Positions 36,186 to 48,500 of a DNA stretch of 64,000 nucleotides are shown piece after piece. Origin of the DNA: Mytilisepta virgata (lineage: Eukaryota; Mollusca; Bivalvia; Mytilida; Mytilidae); contig CM051516.1 of the NCBI GenBank assembly GCA_028015205.1, positions 54,936,230-55,000,229 of the forward strand. Reading direction: 5' to 3'. How positions within the stretch are numbered: the stretch's first letter is position 1; every line of letters starts with the position of its first letter. The position numbers and the translations under genes are program-made. The notes beneath the pieces are model-generated. The model was not told the origin of the DNA and made no database searches. It saw nothing but the letters and a program-made list of their open reading frames with translations.

Positions 36186-39100
36186 CTAATTATTTGTAAC
36201 GTCCTCCAAGGATCTGCTGGTGTAGACTGAGAGTATATTAGACGAAAACTGAATTTTTTCATTTGATCGACTGACTTGTCTCGGATATGTTTTGGAAAGC
36301 ACATAAGTATCTGTTAAAATGACAACAGCGTTACAGCAACACGATTCTCCGTGTCGATATTTTGCTCCGACGATATTATATAAATCTGAATCAATGGTGT
36401 CAACAGATCGAACAGATGAACTAGATTCGGACATGTCGGTATCAATAAATCCCACAGTACTAAATAGATCCGAATCTTTTCTTGGAACCAATTTACAAAT
36501 TACGTAATCATCTGATAGAAGCTGCTTTTCTTTGATTGGCGTCTTTGGAAGAGGTGAAAGTTCAACGTTCATTTGTTCACAGCTGGTATCTGATACACTT
36601 CTCAGAGTAATACCAACATCTTTTTCAAGTTCACTTAATCTCTTACAGTTTGGTTTTGGGTTTAAATTCTGTAAAATATTCAAACTTAAATTTAGTCGAA
36701 AAATCGGATTCAGTTCATCACATTAAGGATTATTCGTTTTTGTCACCACTAAAATCTATGGTTACATGCAGGTAACTATGGTGAGAATGTCTTAGCATAA
36801 ATAATAACTCTGCTCATTTAGTGAAATTGTTTACTGTGATTTGTCAAAATTATAACACGCATATATGGCAAGCCGTTTTACTATTTATTCTAACTTCAAG
36901 ATATCTAATAAACTTTATAAGATATCTCATCAAGTTTATAAGATATCTTATATAGTTTATAAGATATCTTATAAAGTATATAAGATATCTTATAAAGTTT
37001 ATAAGATATCTTATATAGTTTATAAGATATCTCATATAATTTTCTTTAAAAGATATCTTATAAATTATATGAGATATCTTATAAACTATATGAGATATCT
37101 TATAAACTATATAAGATATCTTATAAAATATATGAGATATCTTATAAAGTATATAAGATATCTTATATATATATAAAACATATTTATAAGATATCTTATA
37201 AACTTTATATAAGATATCTTACATACTTTATGAGATATCTTAAATACTTTATAAGATGTCTTATCAACTTTAGAAGATATCTTATAAAGTATATAAGATA
37301 TATTATAAAGATTATAAGATATATTATATATTATATGAGATATCTTGGAGTTAGAATAAATAATAAAACGGCTTGCCATACGCATAAAACATGTACAAAA
37401 AGGCCAATTTTACATATGATTAAATAAGAAAAATTCAATACATTGCTTAAATGTCATGTCTTCTAATTATTAAATGTATTATGTTCGAATGTTCATGGCA
37501 TGAGTTACTAGCTTGATACTGAAACCATACAAGTAGTCTGAGATTTCCACTCACGTCTAATGGCCTGTTTTAGAATCGACTGTGAGGGCCAGTGCCATCA
37601 TGTCCCCGTCCAATTGCCAAACAATCTGTTTGACGTTAGAGGAATCACGGGCTTTTTTGTGAGGTGAATTTAGATGATATCTGAACGATAAATGCATTGA
37701 ATATTGGGAAATTCTCCATTTCAAAAACTGTACCATTTATTTGTGCAAAAAAAACATTTCAAGGATGCAAATAAATAAAGCACATATCTTGTATTTTTTT
37801 ATCAAATTTTTTTTTAACTTTAGAATCAAACTACTCTGTATCAAACTTATTACATTATTTCTACCCAAGACAGCGCGTAAAATATTTGAACTTAAGATTT
37901 AGTAAATGAATGTGATGAGGTGTGATAGCTGTAAACGTATGTTACCTCAGTTTTACATTTCCTATTTTGCATGGCATCAATGTCTTCCAGGAATAATACC
38001 GCATCTTTTAAAAACAACCTTCTGTAAGCTGGATCTTTTGATAATCCATCATACAACATATCCGCGTCATCCTGCAATTTATCTCCTGCTTCTAAACGTT
38101 TTAAATATTCCAACCAATGTATCTGCATAGCCTTTACTTCCTCTAGTGTATGATCGTCTGCTTCTTCACATATATATCTACCAATGTCTGTGTGCCAATA
38201 CCAGGTTTTTAACTTCTGTTTTGTGATTGAGTTTTCTATATTTTCCGCTGATGTAGTCCTATAGCTGATTTCAGGCTTAAGCTCTTTCGTTTTTTGTTCA
38301 CTGTTTGCGGATTGGTTGATATTTACGTAGTCTATTATGGAATCATCGTCATCTGAATCGGTGGTAGAATCATCGTCACTATCATCGTCTTCATCAGATG
38401 ATCCCGCTGGAAAGGTATAAGCTAGTGGTTCATCTTCTTCTATTTCATAAGGATCACGTGCGGGACGAGTCAGAATATTTCTGTTCTTGTTCTTACGTGT
38501 AGCTCGGTTATTGGTCTGTAACCAAAAGATTTAAAAAACTTTAGGTACAAAAGAAAAGAAATAAAGAAGATATATGTTTCCCCACATGCATGGACTGGCT
38601 AATTGTAGATCCAATTCAAAACGCAAAATTCCAAAAAAAAAGTCGAGAAAGACCTTCAGCAAGCACAACTAAGATTTAAAGAGTTACACATTAATCAAAA
38701 TTGTTCTGATTTGTAACAGTAAAGTCAAAAAGAAAACTCGAAATACATGTAACATTACTCGAAGCGTAGCTCCACAAATGCCGGTAGTGTTGAAATACTA
38801 TAATGTGTACCGTAGTAGCACCGCGAGTAGGGTTTCTTTAGGCCTATTGTCATGACTGAATTCTTGGTTTTAATTCTGCATGGTTGATCAATTTTGTAAC
38901 TTTATTTATTGCATAAAGCAATGTCTTAACAATTCTCACATGTCTCGCTAAAGCTTTTCATTATAAATGTTTCGGAATCTGGATTCAATTTAATCCCCCC
39001 TAAAAAGCGGTTATAAATGTATTTGAATTAATGCAAGTAAAGTGTAAAAATGGTTCCACAGAGCAGTTATATTGGGTAAATTCCGAGAATCACCTAAAAC

Positions 39101-41240
39101 TGTAAGAAAGTACCTAAAGCTCGTCTAATCTGTTATTCATACGTTTGCTTTCATATATCCTGAGGAATTGAAATTACCTGGACAACGATATCAATGGTTA
39201 TTCGGCCTGCTACGCCAAAATCTAACATTCTAGATGGTCTAACTTCCTCTGTGGGTGTTAAAACATTTCGATCCTGGAATACAAACCGTGGACCTGGAAA
39301 GTTATTCCATGGCTCTCTGTTATAATCACCGTGGCTTACGCGGGAATCTCGTACTGTTGAACTCACTGTTCTGAAGTTAGAAATGCTCATTGTGAATAGT
39401 ATATACTTTGACATTTCGTTTGTGTTAGTTTATCACAGTTCCTTCTGAGTAAAAGATGCTATACGTTAGTGATGCTATTTGATACTGCAAGACGGTTCGA
39501 TTTTGTACCCGGCCGCATAGCTGAAATTGGAATATCATCATGTTCCAGACAGAAAGAATGACACAGTTAAACGATATAATGAAAAATATAGTGTAGTGGG
39601 TGGGAGAGTTTTCTCTATACTGAAGGAGTCACTGTGATTTTTGAGATAGTGAACAGCAATAAAAGCAATGTTCCTTTGCATTAACGTTTGCCTCATGTAT
39701 GCAGAGATTTTGTCAAGAGCTAATCCAATCATCACAGATATCTTATAAACTATATAAGATATCTTATAAAATATATGAGATATCTTATAAAGTATATAAG
39801 ATATCTTATATAAAATAAAAAATATTTATAAGATATCTCATATAATTTATACGATATCTTATAAAGAAAATTATATAAGATATCTAGTGAAGTTTATAAG
39901 ATATCTCATAAAGTTTTAAGATATCTTATATAGTTTATAAGATATCTTGTATATTATATGAGATATCTTGGAAGTTAGAATAAATAGTAAAACGACTTGC
40001 CATAAAAAGACTTAAATTTGGCACCTTTGTGTGAAAACTGTCTCCCAAAGCGATATTCAGGTAGGTTAAACATTTTTAGTAACTTATTTGTTTGTAATTT
40101 TTAGCAATTTTACGAGAGCACATACCAAGCTATGCACTGAGATATTTTGATGGTCATAAAGTGACTTTTTGAAATTGCCTCTAGAAGTGAATGGGGGAAA
40201 TGGCCAGTTGAGCATTAATCCAAGGTCTATATTCTTGGATACCAATGACCAGACGTATGAATTCTCTATATACATATATAAGTCAGACATGGGCATCTGA
40301 AAATGTCATATTATTGCTGTTTTACACGTTTTTAAGCCTCAGGAATACATAAAAAATTTTTTTTTTAATTCTGAAAGAGGGGGACAAAAAAGGTGGATGA
40401 TATATCTTGTCCACAAACACTTTGGGGTTTGCTATGAGAAACGGAATTTTGTACTGTACGCATGCAAAATTTAGACAATTACGCCATCGTGTACTCTTTA
40501 ATATAGTCTACAAACTCATACAATCATTCCATTATCTAAATTTATTAACCCACAAAAGCAGAAAGCACGCCAAAAACATCGGTATCATGAGACTGGAAAA
40601 ATAATGTGTCAGAAGAATACCATGCAATGGAAACCAAAAGAAACAAGATCACCAACAGTATAATGAATGAACAAAATAACGAAACAAACCTTCCCACTAA
40701 ACTTCGCAGACTAAGATTGGTTCGTCTATGTTTCATGGCACTAAGCGTCATCAATACAGGTAAAGTTGGCTCTAAACATTCCATCCAAACTGAAGCTGGG
40801 AGGTCGTCTATGATTGGTTCATTGAATGTAGTTGAGTACGAAATCATTCTGCGCAGACCCTTCTTGTTTAATAATACTTTATCCCAGTGTGACTTGCTGT
40901 AGGATTTATGATAAATCTTTGGACCACGAAATCTGAGTTCTTCATCTTTAAAGCCCAAGCAAATATTGATAATAGGATTGTCACTTGTTGTGGATCCAGA
41001 AGCTAATAAACATTCTTTTCGAAGTTCTTGCATAAATACATCATTCTTTCGGACGACGCGTATCAGCTTCGGGACATGCGGAACTATCTCATCACGGAAA
41101 CGGGGTAATTTATTCCATCGTTTAGGTTTTGGCGCTTCAGTTACCTCTGTCGGATCGACCTCTACCCTTTTTCTTCTTCGAAAACACCCAGTTAATATTT
41201 TTGCAAAGTTCTGTAATCTACCTCCAGAATCCGTTGGCAT
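36186..41240 (-). CDS. Unrecognised 598-residue protein, four coding exons
   Basis: Exons on the minus strand, all in phase: 41240-40690, 39370-39178, 38515-37946 and 36668-36186 (stop TAA). Donors are AAG/GTTTGT, CAG/GTAATT and GAG/GTAACA; acceptors are AACTTCAG, GGTTACAG and TTTTACAG. The ATG at 41240 is the first after an in-frame stop. A possible acceptor at about 41262 suggests a 5' UTR exon upstream. The protein starts MPTDSGGRLQNFAKILTG with a basic cluster (CFRRRKR, about residues 19-25). It has a strongly acidic Asp/Ser run (about 287-307) and then a hydrophilic helical-looking region (WLEYLKRLEAGDKLQDDADM). No signal peptide, membrane segment or known domain is visible. TTTATT at 35992-35997 is a candidate poly(A) signal on this strand. 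Function unknown; possibly lineage-restricted. Confidence 0.65.
36864..37380. mobile_element. Palindrome-array element with TATGGCAAGCC termini, 517 bp, in an intron
   Basis: The ends TATGGCAAGCCGTTTTA... and their inverse are flanked by a 6-bp duplication CGCATA (36858-36863, 37381-37386). The interior is almost wholly tandem copies of a self-complementary AT-rich unit centred on AAGATATCTT, about 20 bp apart. It lies in the third intron of the unknown four-exon gene. It shares its tip with the 801-bp element at 22385. The open frames on both strands (repeated RYLI/KISY peptides) are periodicity artefacts. Confidence 0.85.
39734..40004. mobile_element. Truncated copy of the AAGATATCTT palindrome-array element
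   Basis: The same GATATC palindromes end with GTTAGAATAAATAGTAAAAC and GACTTGCCATA, which is the right terminus of the element at 36864-37380. The matching left terminus is absent; the array starts abruptly at about 39734. It lies in intron 1 of the unknown four-exon gene. Confidence 0.75.
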
Positions 41241-41989
41241 ATCACTTTTACAATGCACACTGAAACGAACAACCGGTTAAGTTTGGGTAAAACATGTCAA
41301 ATTATCAGTAAATATTTGTCAATTACACTTTTGGTATTTGAAACTTGTGTGGGACAAATTTGAGAATGGTATGGTAATCTTCCACTAGATGTTTATATGT
41401 AAAGATGCATGTACCATATGGTACTAAGCGTCAATAAGATACCATCCACTAAATCAAACATCATGATAATTGCATGGTTTGTCTGGCAGCATCGGTCACT
41501 GCTTGGCATGTCTTTAATGCGGAATTTACTCATAAACCATTTAATATGTTATACCAGACAAAACCAAGAGAGAAAAATCTTTATAAAAACAGTGTGTTTG
41601 CCTCTTCGTTTTCTAAACACAAATTATAATTATCGTTTTTTCGTTTATACATTGTTATATGCCGTATTGTATTTTTAAATACATTTTGCAATTTTATATA
41701 AGATTAAACCACTCAACGAAACTCACTTACTTTAGAATATCTTTAACTATGCTTACACAATGCTTATCCAAACGAAAGACCGCGGGTGGTTCATGGTTAC
41801 TATATGTCCTTTTATGACGTCATGGTCTAAACGTTTTAACTGTATAAGTTTGTCAAACTTAACAGTGTGTCACTGCAGAATAAAATAAAAACCAGACAAA
41901 AGCAGTGATAAAAAGGACTAATAATCCTTTATATAGATTCTATATAGATAATATCATTTATTAAATACTATGATAAAAATATCCTTAAT

Positions 41990-42211
41990 ATGGCAAAATT
42001 GGCACGACAAATATTTTACATTGCCCTGGTATTTATAGTAATAGGTATTTTAAATATTAAAATTTATCCGGTTAATGATTTAGCACAGATTTTCGGCCCG
42101 GGGCAAAACGGAAAGTCATATTTCCCTGTAGTAAAGTCAATATGGACAGGAAATTTGGAAATAGGGCAATATGTAATTCCATACGGACAGGCTGTAAAGA
42201 CTGGCTTGTCC
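41990..42211 (+). other. Short open frame interrupted by a MITE, doubtful gene
   Basis: An ATG frame gives MAKLARQIFYIALVFIVIGI, a hydrophobic start that could be a membrane segment or chance. It continues to GQAVKTGLS at the MITE boundary. If the 191-bp MITE and one 9-bp duplication are ignored, the frame stays open for about 40 more codons. Part of that is built of short TACGGAC/CATGACGGA repeats. I do not consider it a supported gene. Confidence 0.2.
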
Positions 42212-42402
42212 TAGTCCTATAATATATGAACTCGGGGGCATTATTTTCTTTTTACTGATTTTGCTATTTTTCTTCTTTTTTTTTTTTATTATCAATGTGC
42301 CACCCGAGGTCTTCGCATTAAAAAAAAAATAAAAAATGAAAATATCAGCATGAAAACGTAAAATAATGAATATATAATGCGAAGGCATATATTATAGGAC
42401 TA
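42212..42402. mobile_element. 191-bp MITE with 9-bp target duplication (Mutator-like)
   Basis: Terminal inverted repeats TAGTCCTATAATATATG / CATATATTATAGGACTA are flanked by GGCTTGTCC on both sides (42203-42211, 42403-42411). Length and lack of coding capacity fit a MITE. A 9-bp duplication is typical of Mutator-like elements; the superfamily call is inference. Confidence 0.75.
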
Positions 42403-42480
42403 GGCTTGTCCATACAGACTGGCCATACGGACATGACGGACATGACGGACCAGCTGTACGGACTGTTTAGATTATTTAAT

Positions 42481-42619
42481 AAAAGTGTTACGAACTTGCT
42501 GATACTGTATTGGCCCTGTAAATTGATTCTCGGTCAGCTGTTTTAGGCCTCGGGACCAACATAGCCAAATTGAATCAATACAAGGGCCAATACAGAATCA
42601 GCAAGTTCGTAACACTTTT
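42481..42619. repeat. 139-bp near-perfect palindrome
   Basis: AAAAGTGTTACGAACTTGCT at the left is inverted at the right end (AGCAAGTTCGTAACACTTTT). The stem is about 49 bp with few mismatches; the loop is about 40 bp. No clear target duplication. Possibly a small fold-back MITE. Confidence 0.7.
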
Positions 42620-42939
42620 AACATTAGTGTGAAGCTATCACGCAAAGCTTTATACTGGTGTTAGTAACACTATAATATCATAAATCGTAATCAAAATATT
42701 ATGGCATGAATTTGATAACAACAATCTTTATTTGCAGATTACACCCATTGTGGGTAATGACATACAAAAGATAGTTCAGTTGTATAAAACATTATTAAGG
42801 TTGACTCTTTGATCCGGTGCGGACCCTATTTCAATTCTAATGATTGTTTAATAAACATTGATAAAGGTGCAAACAGCCGATAAAAGGGTTGAGTTAGGAG
42901 TTAGAATATATTTCAGTTTATCTTGGGCGACACATTTTC

Positions 42940-43140
42940 AAAATACATTTTTATTCTTTCAAAGAGTTTATTTCGATCTTGTTCATTTAGTCGACAGTGT
43001 ATAAAGAAATGGTATTCGTCTTCCACTACTTGTATATTATAATTTTTACATATTCTATGATCACTAGGTATATTTTTTTTATAGCAACCTGTTTCTATTT
43101 CTAAACTATGGTCACTAATATAAAATCTAGTTCCTCATTT
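42940..43140 (-). pseudogene. LINE C-terminal Cys/His remnant, second fragment
   Basis: A minus frame reads ISDHSLEIETGCYKKN, then IPSDHRICKNYNIQVVEDEY and HFFIHCRLNEQDRNKLFERI. The HxLEIETGxY...RxCxxY...EDEYHFxxxC pattern matches the C-terminal region of animal LINE ORF2 proteins. It duplicates, with divergence, the domain at 43167-43400 just upstream on the same strand. Confidence 0.6.
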
Positions 43141-43149
43141 GTCATTATC

Positions 43150-44262
43150 CACAGGAAAAGATTCTCTTAACTTATAATCTTCAGGTTTGGGTACTTTTGA
43201 AATAAATTGTTTAAAAGTGAATTTCTTACTGTGTCATAAACGGGACATTCAAGAATAAAAAAATGCAATTCATTTTCTATTAAGTTAAGATAACAGTGTT
43301 GACAGAGTCTTTCACATCTAGGCAAGAACTCACATTTGCCACAGCTATTAAGTTTTCGCTCATTTCGTCCAGTTTCAATTCTTAAATTGTGGTTACTCAA
43401 CCTAAATTTTGTTAAAATTCTTCTGTTATTAAAAGATAGTTATATTTAGATAATTTTCATAGTTAAATGAATATTTAAATTTAAAATATATATTGTGTTT
43501 ATCTGTATCTAGTAAATATTTACTTTTTATCTCCTTCCGTGTTTCCAAAAATTTATTTTGTAGACATTTCTTTAAATAAATTTTAAATTTACTTCTTACA
43601 TGTTAATAAATTCATATTTAGTTTTTTTCAGAAAAGAAAAGAAGATTTGAGTACCAAGAACTATCTGATCTAATCTTAGTAGATTTGTGTTCATTATAAG
43701 CTCTTTTCAAAAGCTCTGTTGGAGAGTTCTGTAGCCTTTTCCAATACAGAAATAATTGCTTTAGTAATTCTATATATAATGGGAATCTCCCAAGTTCAGA
43801 AATAATCGCTATGTTAGTACACAGTTTTGATACACCAAGGATATGTTTACAGAACTTTAGATTAAGTTTTTCAATTTCTCAATCTTTAAAGATGTCAAAT
43901 AGTGTTAGGGTTTTTCTCTTTTGGGTTATTTTAATAGCACCCCATTTTTCACAATTATATAACACAATGGGTTTGATGCAGGGCATATATGTGAAAATGT
44001 GAATAGAAGGATGTGTGGACTTCACATCTCAATACAATTTAAAAACTGGCTTTCATCCCTTTTTGAAAAAGTTGTTTCCCTGCTTCATTAAATTTTCCAT
44101 TATTATCAATTATAAGACCCAAGTACTTGTATTGTTTGACACATTCTAAATTTACTGTGCAAATATTAAATTGGTCATTCATTAGCTTTCCACTTTTGTT
44201 AAATATGATTATCTTTGTCTTTTTTGCATTAGAAATAGCATTGAAAAAAAAGATATATATGG
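43150..44262 (-). pseudogene. Decayed LINE ORF2 3' part (RT end to C-terminal Cys/His motif)
   Basis: Minus-strand frames, broken by stops and shifts, show KTKIIIFNKSGKLMN and NLECVKQYKYLGLIIDNNGK. Further on are CEKWGAI, LKFCKHILGVSKLCTNIAII, SELGRFPLYIELLKQLFLYW and finally RIETGRNERKLNSCGKCEF to ENELHFFILECPVYDTVRNS. The order (end of RT palm, thumb-like region, Cys/His motif) is that of non-LTR retrotransposons. 5'-truncated and non-functional. Confidence 0.7.
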
Positions 44263-44284
44263 AGAAATTTACCTAAGGAAACTT

Positions 44285-44660
44285 GTTTACTGAGCGTACG
44301 TTATTGGAAAAAAAATAAAACTTATTAACGCAGAATTAAGTTGTTGGATTAACGTTTGAAATCTTGTAGAAATTGTCAGGCATAACATTCAGAAGTAACA
44401 AACAATTTATACTAGCGGCTAATAGAATTCTGTTAATTATTTGTTGAAAGATTTAAAAAAAAATGTCATGGTTAATGAAACTCTGATAACATGGATAAGA
44501 ACTGATAAGCAGTAAATGTTAATAAATTAAAATACTGGAAATTAATTCTAATAAGTTATTGGATTTAAATCTGATATCATGCAGAAATTGTCAAACGTAT
44601 GATTGAAAAGCCCTAAACAATTTGTCTATAATTTCCGGGATCATATATACAGTTCCTGAT
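44285..44660. repeat. Degenerate two-copy repeat
   Basis: TTGTTGGATTAACGTTTGAAATC, AGAAATTGTCAGGCATA and AAACAATTTATA recur about 240 bp later as TTATTGGATTTAAATCTGATATC, AGAAATTGTCAAACGTA and AAACAATTTGTCTATA. Non-coding. Confidence 0.45.
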
Positions 44661-45538
44661 AATTTGAATTATAAATTGTCAACTTAATTAACTGAATTCT
44701 GATACAAGCTTATTGGGTCAATTTTAAGATCGATATATTTTTTATATCCCAAAAATTAATTCCAGACCTGTATTTTTTATCTGCTGTATTCGCGGGGATT
44801 TGATCATAAGGCACGTACGGGGAGAACATCCTTGTTCTGTTATATATCTGAGAAAATTGTTAAATATACAAAAAATAATTACCTACGTTTCTCCTCTACA
44901 ACGCTTGGGGCCGTTGACAGCAATCTGGCAATCCAACTTGAGTTTTTTCCCCCAAATAAATTGTCGTTACAAGTGGGTCTACCCCCCTTTTCCTTGAGGT
45001 AGAGGACGGGCGAACCGGCAATTAATCTGTTAATTTCTCAGTACGTACGCTCGTACTATTTTGGTCATTTTTGAGGAGATAAAAAAAAGTATTGAAATAT
45101 TTTTTTTTTAATTTTGTATTAGTAAATTTAGCTTGGTCACGACTGATGAAATTTCGGAAATCACGTGGTATTTTTATTTTTTACTTTTGAGTACACATTC
45201 TCTATGGTATTTTTTTTAGGGATGTAAGTTTGGTGGATGTTTCCAGGGGTTATTTAAAACTTCCGTATCCCGATCCCGTAACGTTTCATACATATATATA
45301 TCAAATCTCGTAAAGGCCTTTTATCTCCTCAGATCTCCCTCCTCCCCCCACCTGATATTTTTGCGGGTTTGCCAAATTATAAATAATACTAATAAAGAAA
45401 TTGTAAAATAGAGAAATGAAAGAGAAATCCACGGATTCCTCAATGCGGGAAGAGCGTACAAATCAATTTTTCCGTAATTAAAATTTCGCGGGATTCATTG
45501 AGGCTTCAAATGCGCAAGCGCCAGTGGTAAAGGCGGAA
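44661..45538 (+). promoter_or_regulatory. MEAF6 upstream region and 5' UTR
   Basis: The last 250 bp before the ATG are richer in GC/CpG than the surroundings. TGCGCAAGCGCC (45511-45522) resembles an NRF1 site and lies about 18 bp before the start codon. CACGTG (E-box) occurs near 45163. No TATA box is positioned clearly. The transcription start is not determinable from sequence alone. Confidence 0.35.
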
Positions 45539-48500
45539 ATGGCCACGAAGGGTTCTCAGATTCTGAACACAAGAGATGAATTAAACGAATTAGTTCGTCG
45601 AAGAGCCGAACTAGCAGTATGAATTCTTACATTCAAATTACATGATTACATGGAAATATAAGATTTTTGTTCAAGTAGTTCCAGCCTATTAAAAAAAGGA
45701 AAAATATTTTTTTTTTAAGGAGGAAATATATTTCAAAATGGCGTCCTGAAAACTTCCGGTTCAATTATAATCACGTTTATTTCTTAGAAAAAATGCACGC
45801 TGGCTTCAAAGTATCCTTATTTTACCACGGGTATGCCTTTTATGCCACATAAGGTGACAGCAACTGATAAAATATCGTCGTAAAGGCCATACCTGTGGTA
45901 AAATCAATATGAGGAATTATTTCTATTCTAATACTAGTAGTAAGAGGACAATTTCTACATTTTAAAACACAGAAAATCAGGGATTCAGACACAATCTTGC
46001 CATTACACAAAGAAAGTTCTGCTATGACATCGTTAAAGGCTGTGGGAAACTTAACTAGCACATTGCCAAACAAGTCATCTGACATTTGTGACGGAATCAG
46101 AATATCCATGTATTACCACATATGTAGACTGAAAGTGTTTTAAGTAGGCGATATTAGAATCTAATACTGATTAAGCAAACTCAATATTTTATTCCTTTAA
46201 AGTTATATAATATCTATGTTTCTGTAACTAAGAACCCCATTATCAGAAAAATTAAATTTTTCTTTTTAAGGATTGAATGCAATTTTTTTTTTCAGTCTAT
46301 GACAAAATAAACTTAATCACGTTGTGCACACTAGATAACCTGCTACGCAGAGTTATTTGAAAGTTTGCTCCATGTACATTGAGGTTACTTGGAATTGACT
46401 GAAAACAAAATTACTGTCGTTCCTTATAATTTAATTCCAACTGTTTTTTTGATGTCTAAAACGTTGGGATTCCCTGTGATGACGTCAACAAATGATATAA
46501 TTTGGCAATTTTTTCTCAAATCACTCCAAAAGGGTGTTTAGAATAATTATGCAATATTTCAAAAAAGTGCCCGGTTTTTGGTTTTTGAGTTTCAGATTAC
46601 ACAAAGTAGGTATTTTTTCTGTGATGGGCGGACAAAGTGACCAGACTCTTAGACCTTTTACGCGGGTAAAAATCAATAAATAAAACCATTTGAATTTTTA
46701 TTCATCATGTTCATATATACCCCAAATTCATGGTTGTCGTCATCATCATAGTAGTAAAAAAGATCATCACATTTGTACTGTGAATACTCATTATTATAAC
46801 TGAATAATTTTAGGACACCTTAGCAAATCTAGAGAGACAAATATATGCTTTCGAAGGCAGCTATTTAGAAGATACACAGTTATATGGAAATATCATTAGA
46901 GGATGGGATAGGTACTTAGCAAATACAAAGTAAGTGTGATGTATACTAATTCAAGGGGGGATCAGAGATGTATCACAAGGAGAAATGTTTTATATTTATC
47001 TCATTGTTCATGTAGGCAATCATTTAAAATAAATAAAAGTATGAATGTTGTGAAACAGCTCATACGACAATGAAATACAAGGAATATAGATGAAAATAGT
47101 GAGCTGTTAAAAGGAAATAGAATGACTGAAATGTATAAAAGACAAAAAGCTGAACAAAACCAAAGGCAAAATAATAAAAAAACAAAAAAGAAAGTTAAAA
47201 CTGCCCAAAGTTTCTGCCGAATTGAATATAGTCTTGTTCACAAGCAGAAAGAAATAAAACAGATGTTCTCTGTAAACCCAATCATTTAATAGCATAGTTT
47301 AAACAAATTATTAACTCTGACATGTCTGGTTACAGGAGTGAAAGATTCTGGTTAAAAGAATCACAGCTGATTACTCATTTTTCACAGATTTTGCATGAAA
47401 ATATGCTTTTATGCCCAGAAGTATATTTGCATGATCAATGTTTTTAATGTTGTAAAGTAAATGTCAAAAATGTTTTAAGGTTGCACATAGAGTTCTTTAG
47501 AGTTATGACATACTTCCTTTAGATATTTTGTTAGTTTTATAGAAACAGTAATCAGTTATTCAAAAAGGAGCATGGTCCAGATATTTTTTGTAACCTTGAA
47601 TTAAATGTCAGTGTTTTATTTGTTTAAAGTCATGAATGTGATCGTCTTGTTTTGTTCGGCATATTTATTTTTTTAAGTATGTTTAACACCAGGTTTATAT
47701 TTTCTCTGGTATCAGATTGTATTAATATGGTAAAGTATAGGATTTGTTTTGTACATTTTGTTATGCATGCAATTTGCATGGATGTTGTAAAGCAGTTTTA
47801 GTAATTCATTTTCTCTTTTGCTGAAAATAGCATTTTTTCTAGGAACACTAACAGTAAAGGAGACAAGAGAAACAGGAAATTCAAAGATGCAGACCGATTA
47901 TTTTCTAAATCATCAGTGACATCGGCTGCTGTAAGTTATAATAAAAGACTACTAAGTTCTCTAGGTCAAGTAGTGGTTATGTATGAGTCTTACAAAATCC
48001 TGAATTTTTTAACCAAGATAAATTTTTCAAAATGTATCTTTAAATATTAAGAGAGAAAAGCCATTATACAGTGCAAAATTTCTTTGCAATTTTGACTGGA
48101 AAATAAGATATTTTTACATACCGGTAGATATTACAATGTATTGTAAAAAAAAAGACACCTTAAATTTTACTTATTTGAAACATAATTGATATCTTTCATA
48201 TAAGGTGTAGGAAAAATATTGTAATTCTGGAAACTCAGTTCTAAAATTTTTTTGTAATGAGAAAATTTTCATGCTTGATATTAGAAAAAAACACAAATTT
48301 TGTATTATGCCTTTTAATGTTACAGAGTTATGCCCCTTTATGACTGGATAAATTATGAGTTGCCTTGTTGATATAGCCAAAATTGAGATTTCTGTTGAAC
48401 TTGAGGATTGTTTTACCAAATCATTTGGAACCTGGAAGTGTTGTTTTGGAAACTAAACACAAATTGAGTTGGATATTGACATAATTTCACTTTTTCATTT

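Noticed and set aside
36865..37385. Overlapping frames encoding RYLI/KISY repeats
   Set aside because: They arise from the AAGATATCTT palindrome array, which reads similarly on both strands.
40606..41280. Plus-strand frames at 40606-40902 and 40966-41280
   Set aside because: They are antisense to exon 1 of the four-exon minus-strand gene, whose exon phases and splice sites agree.
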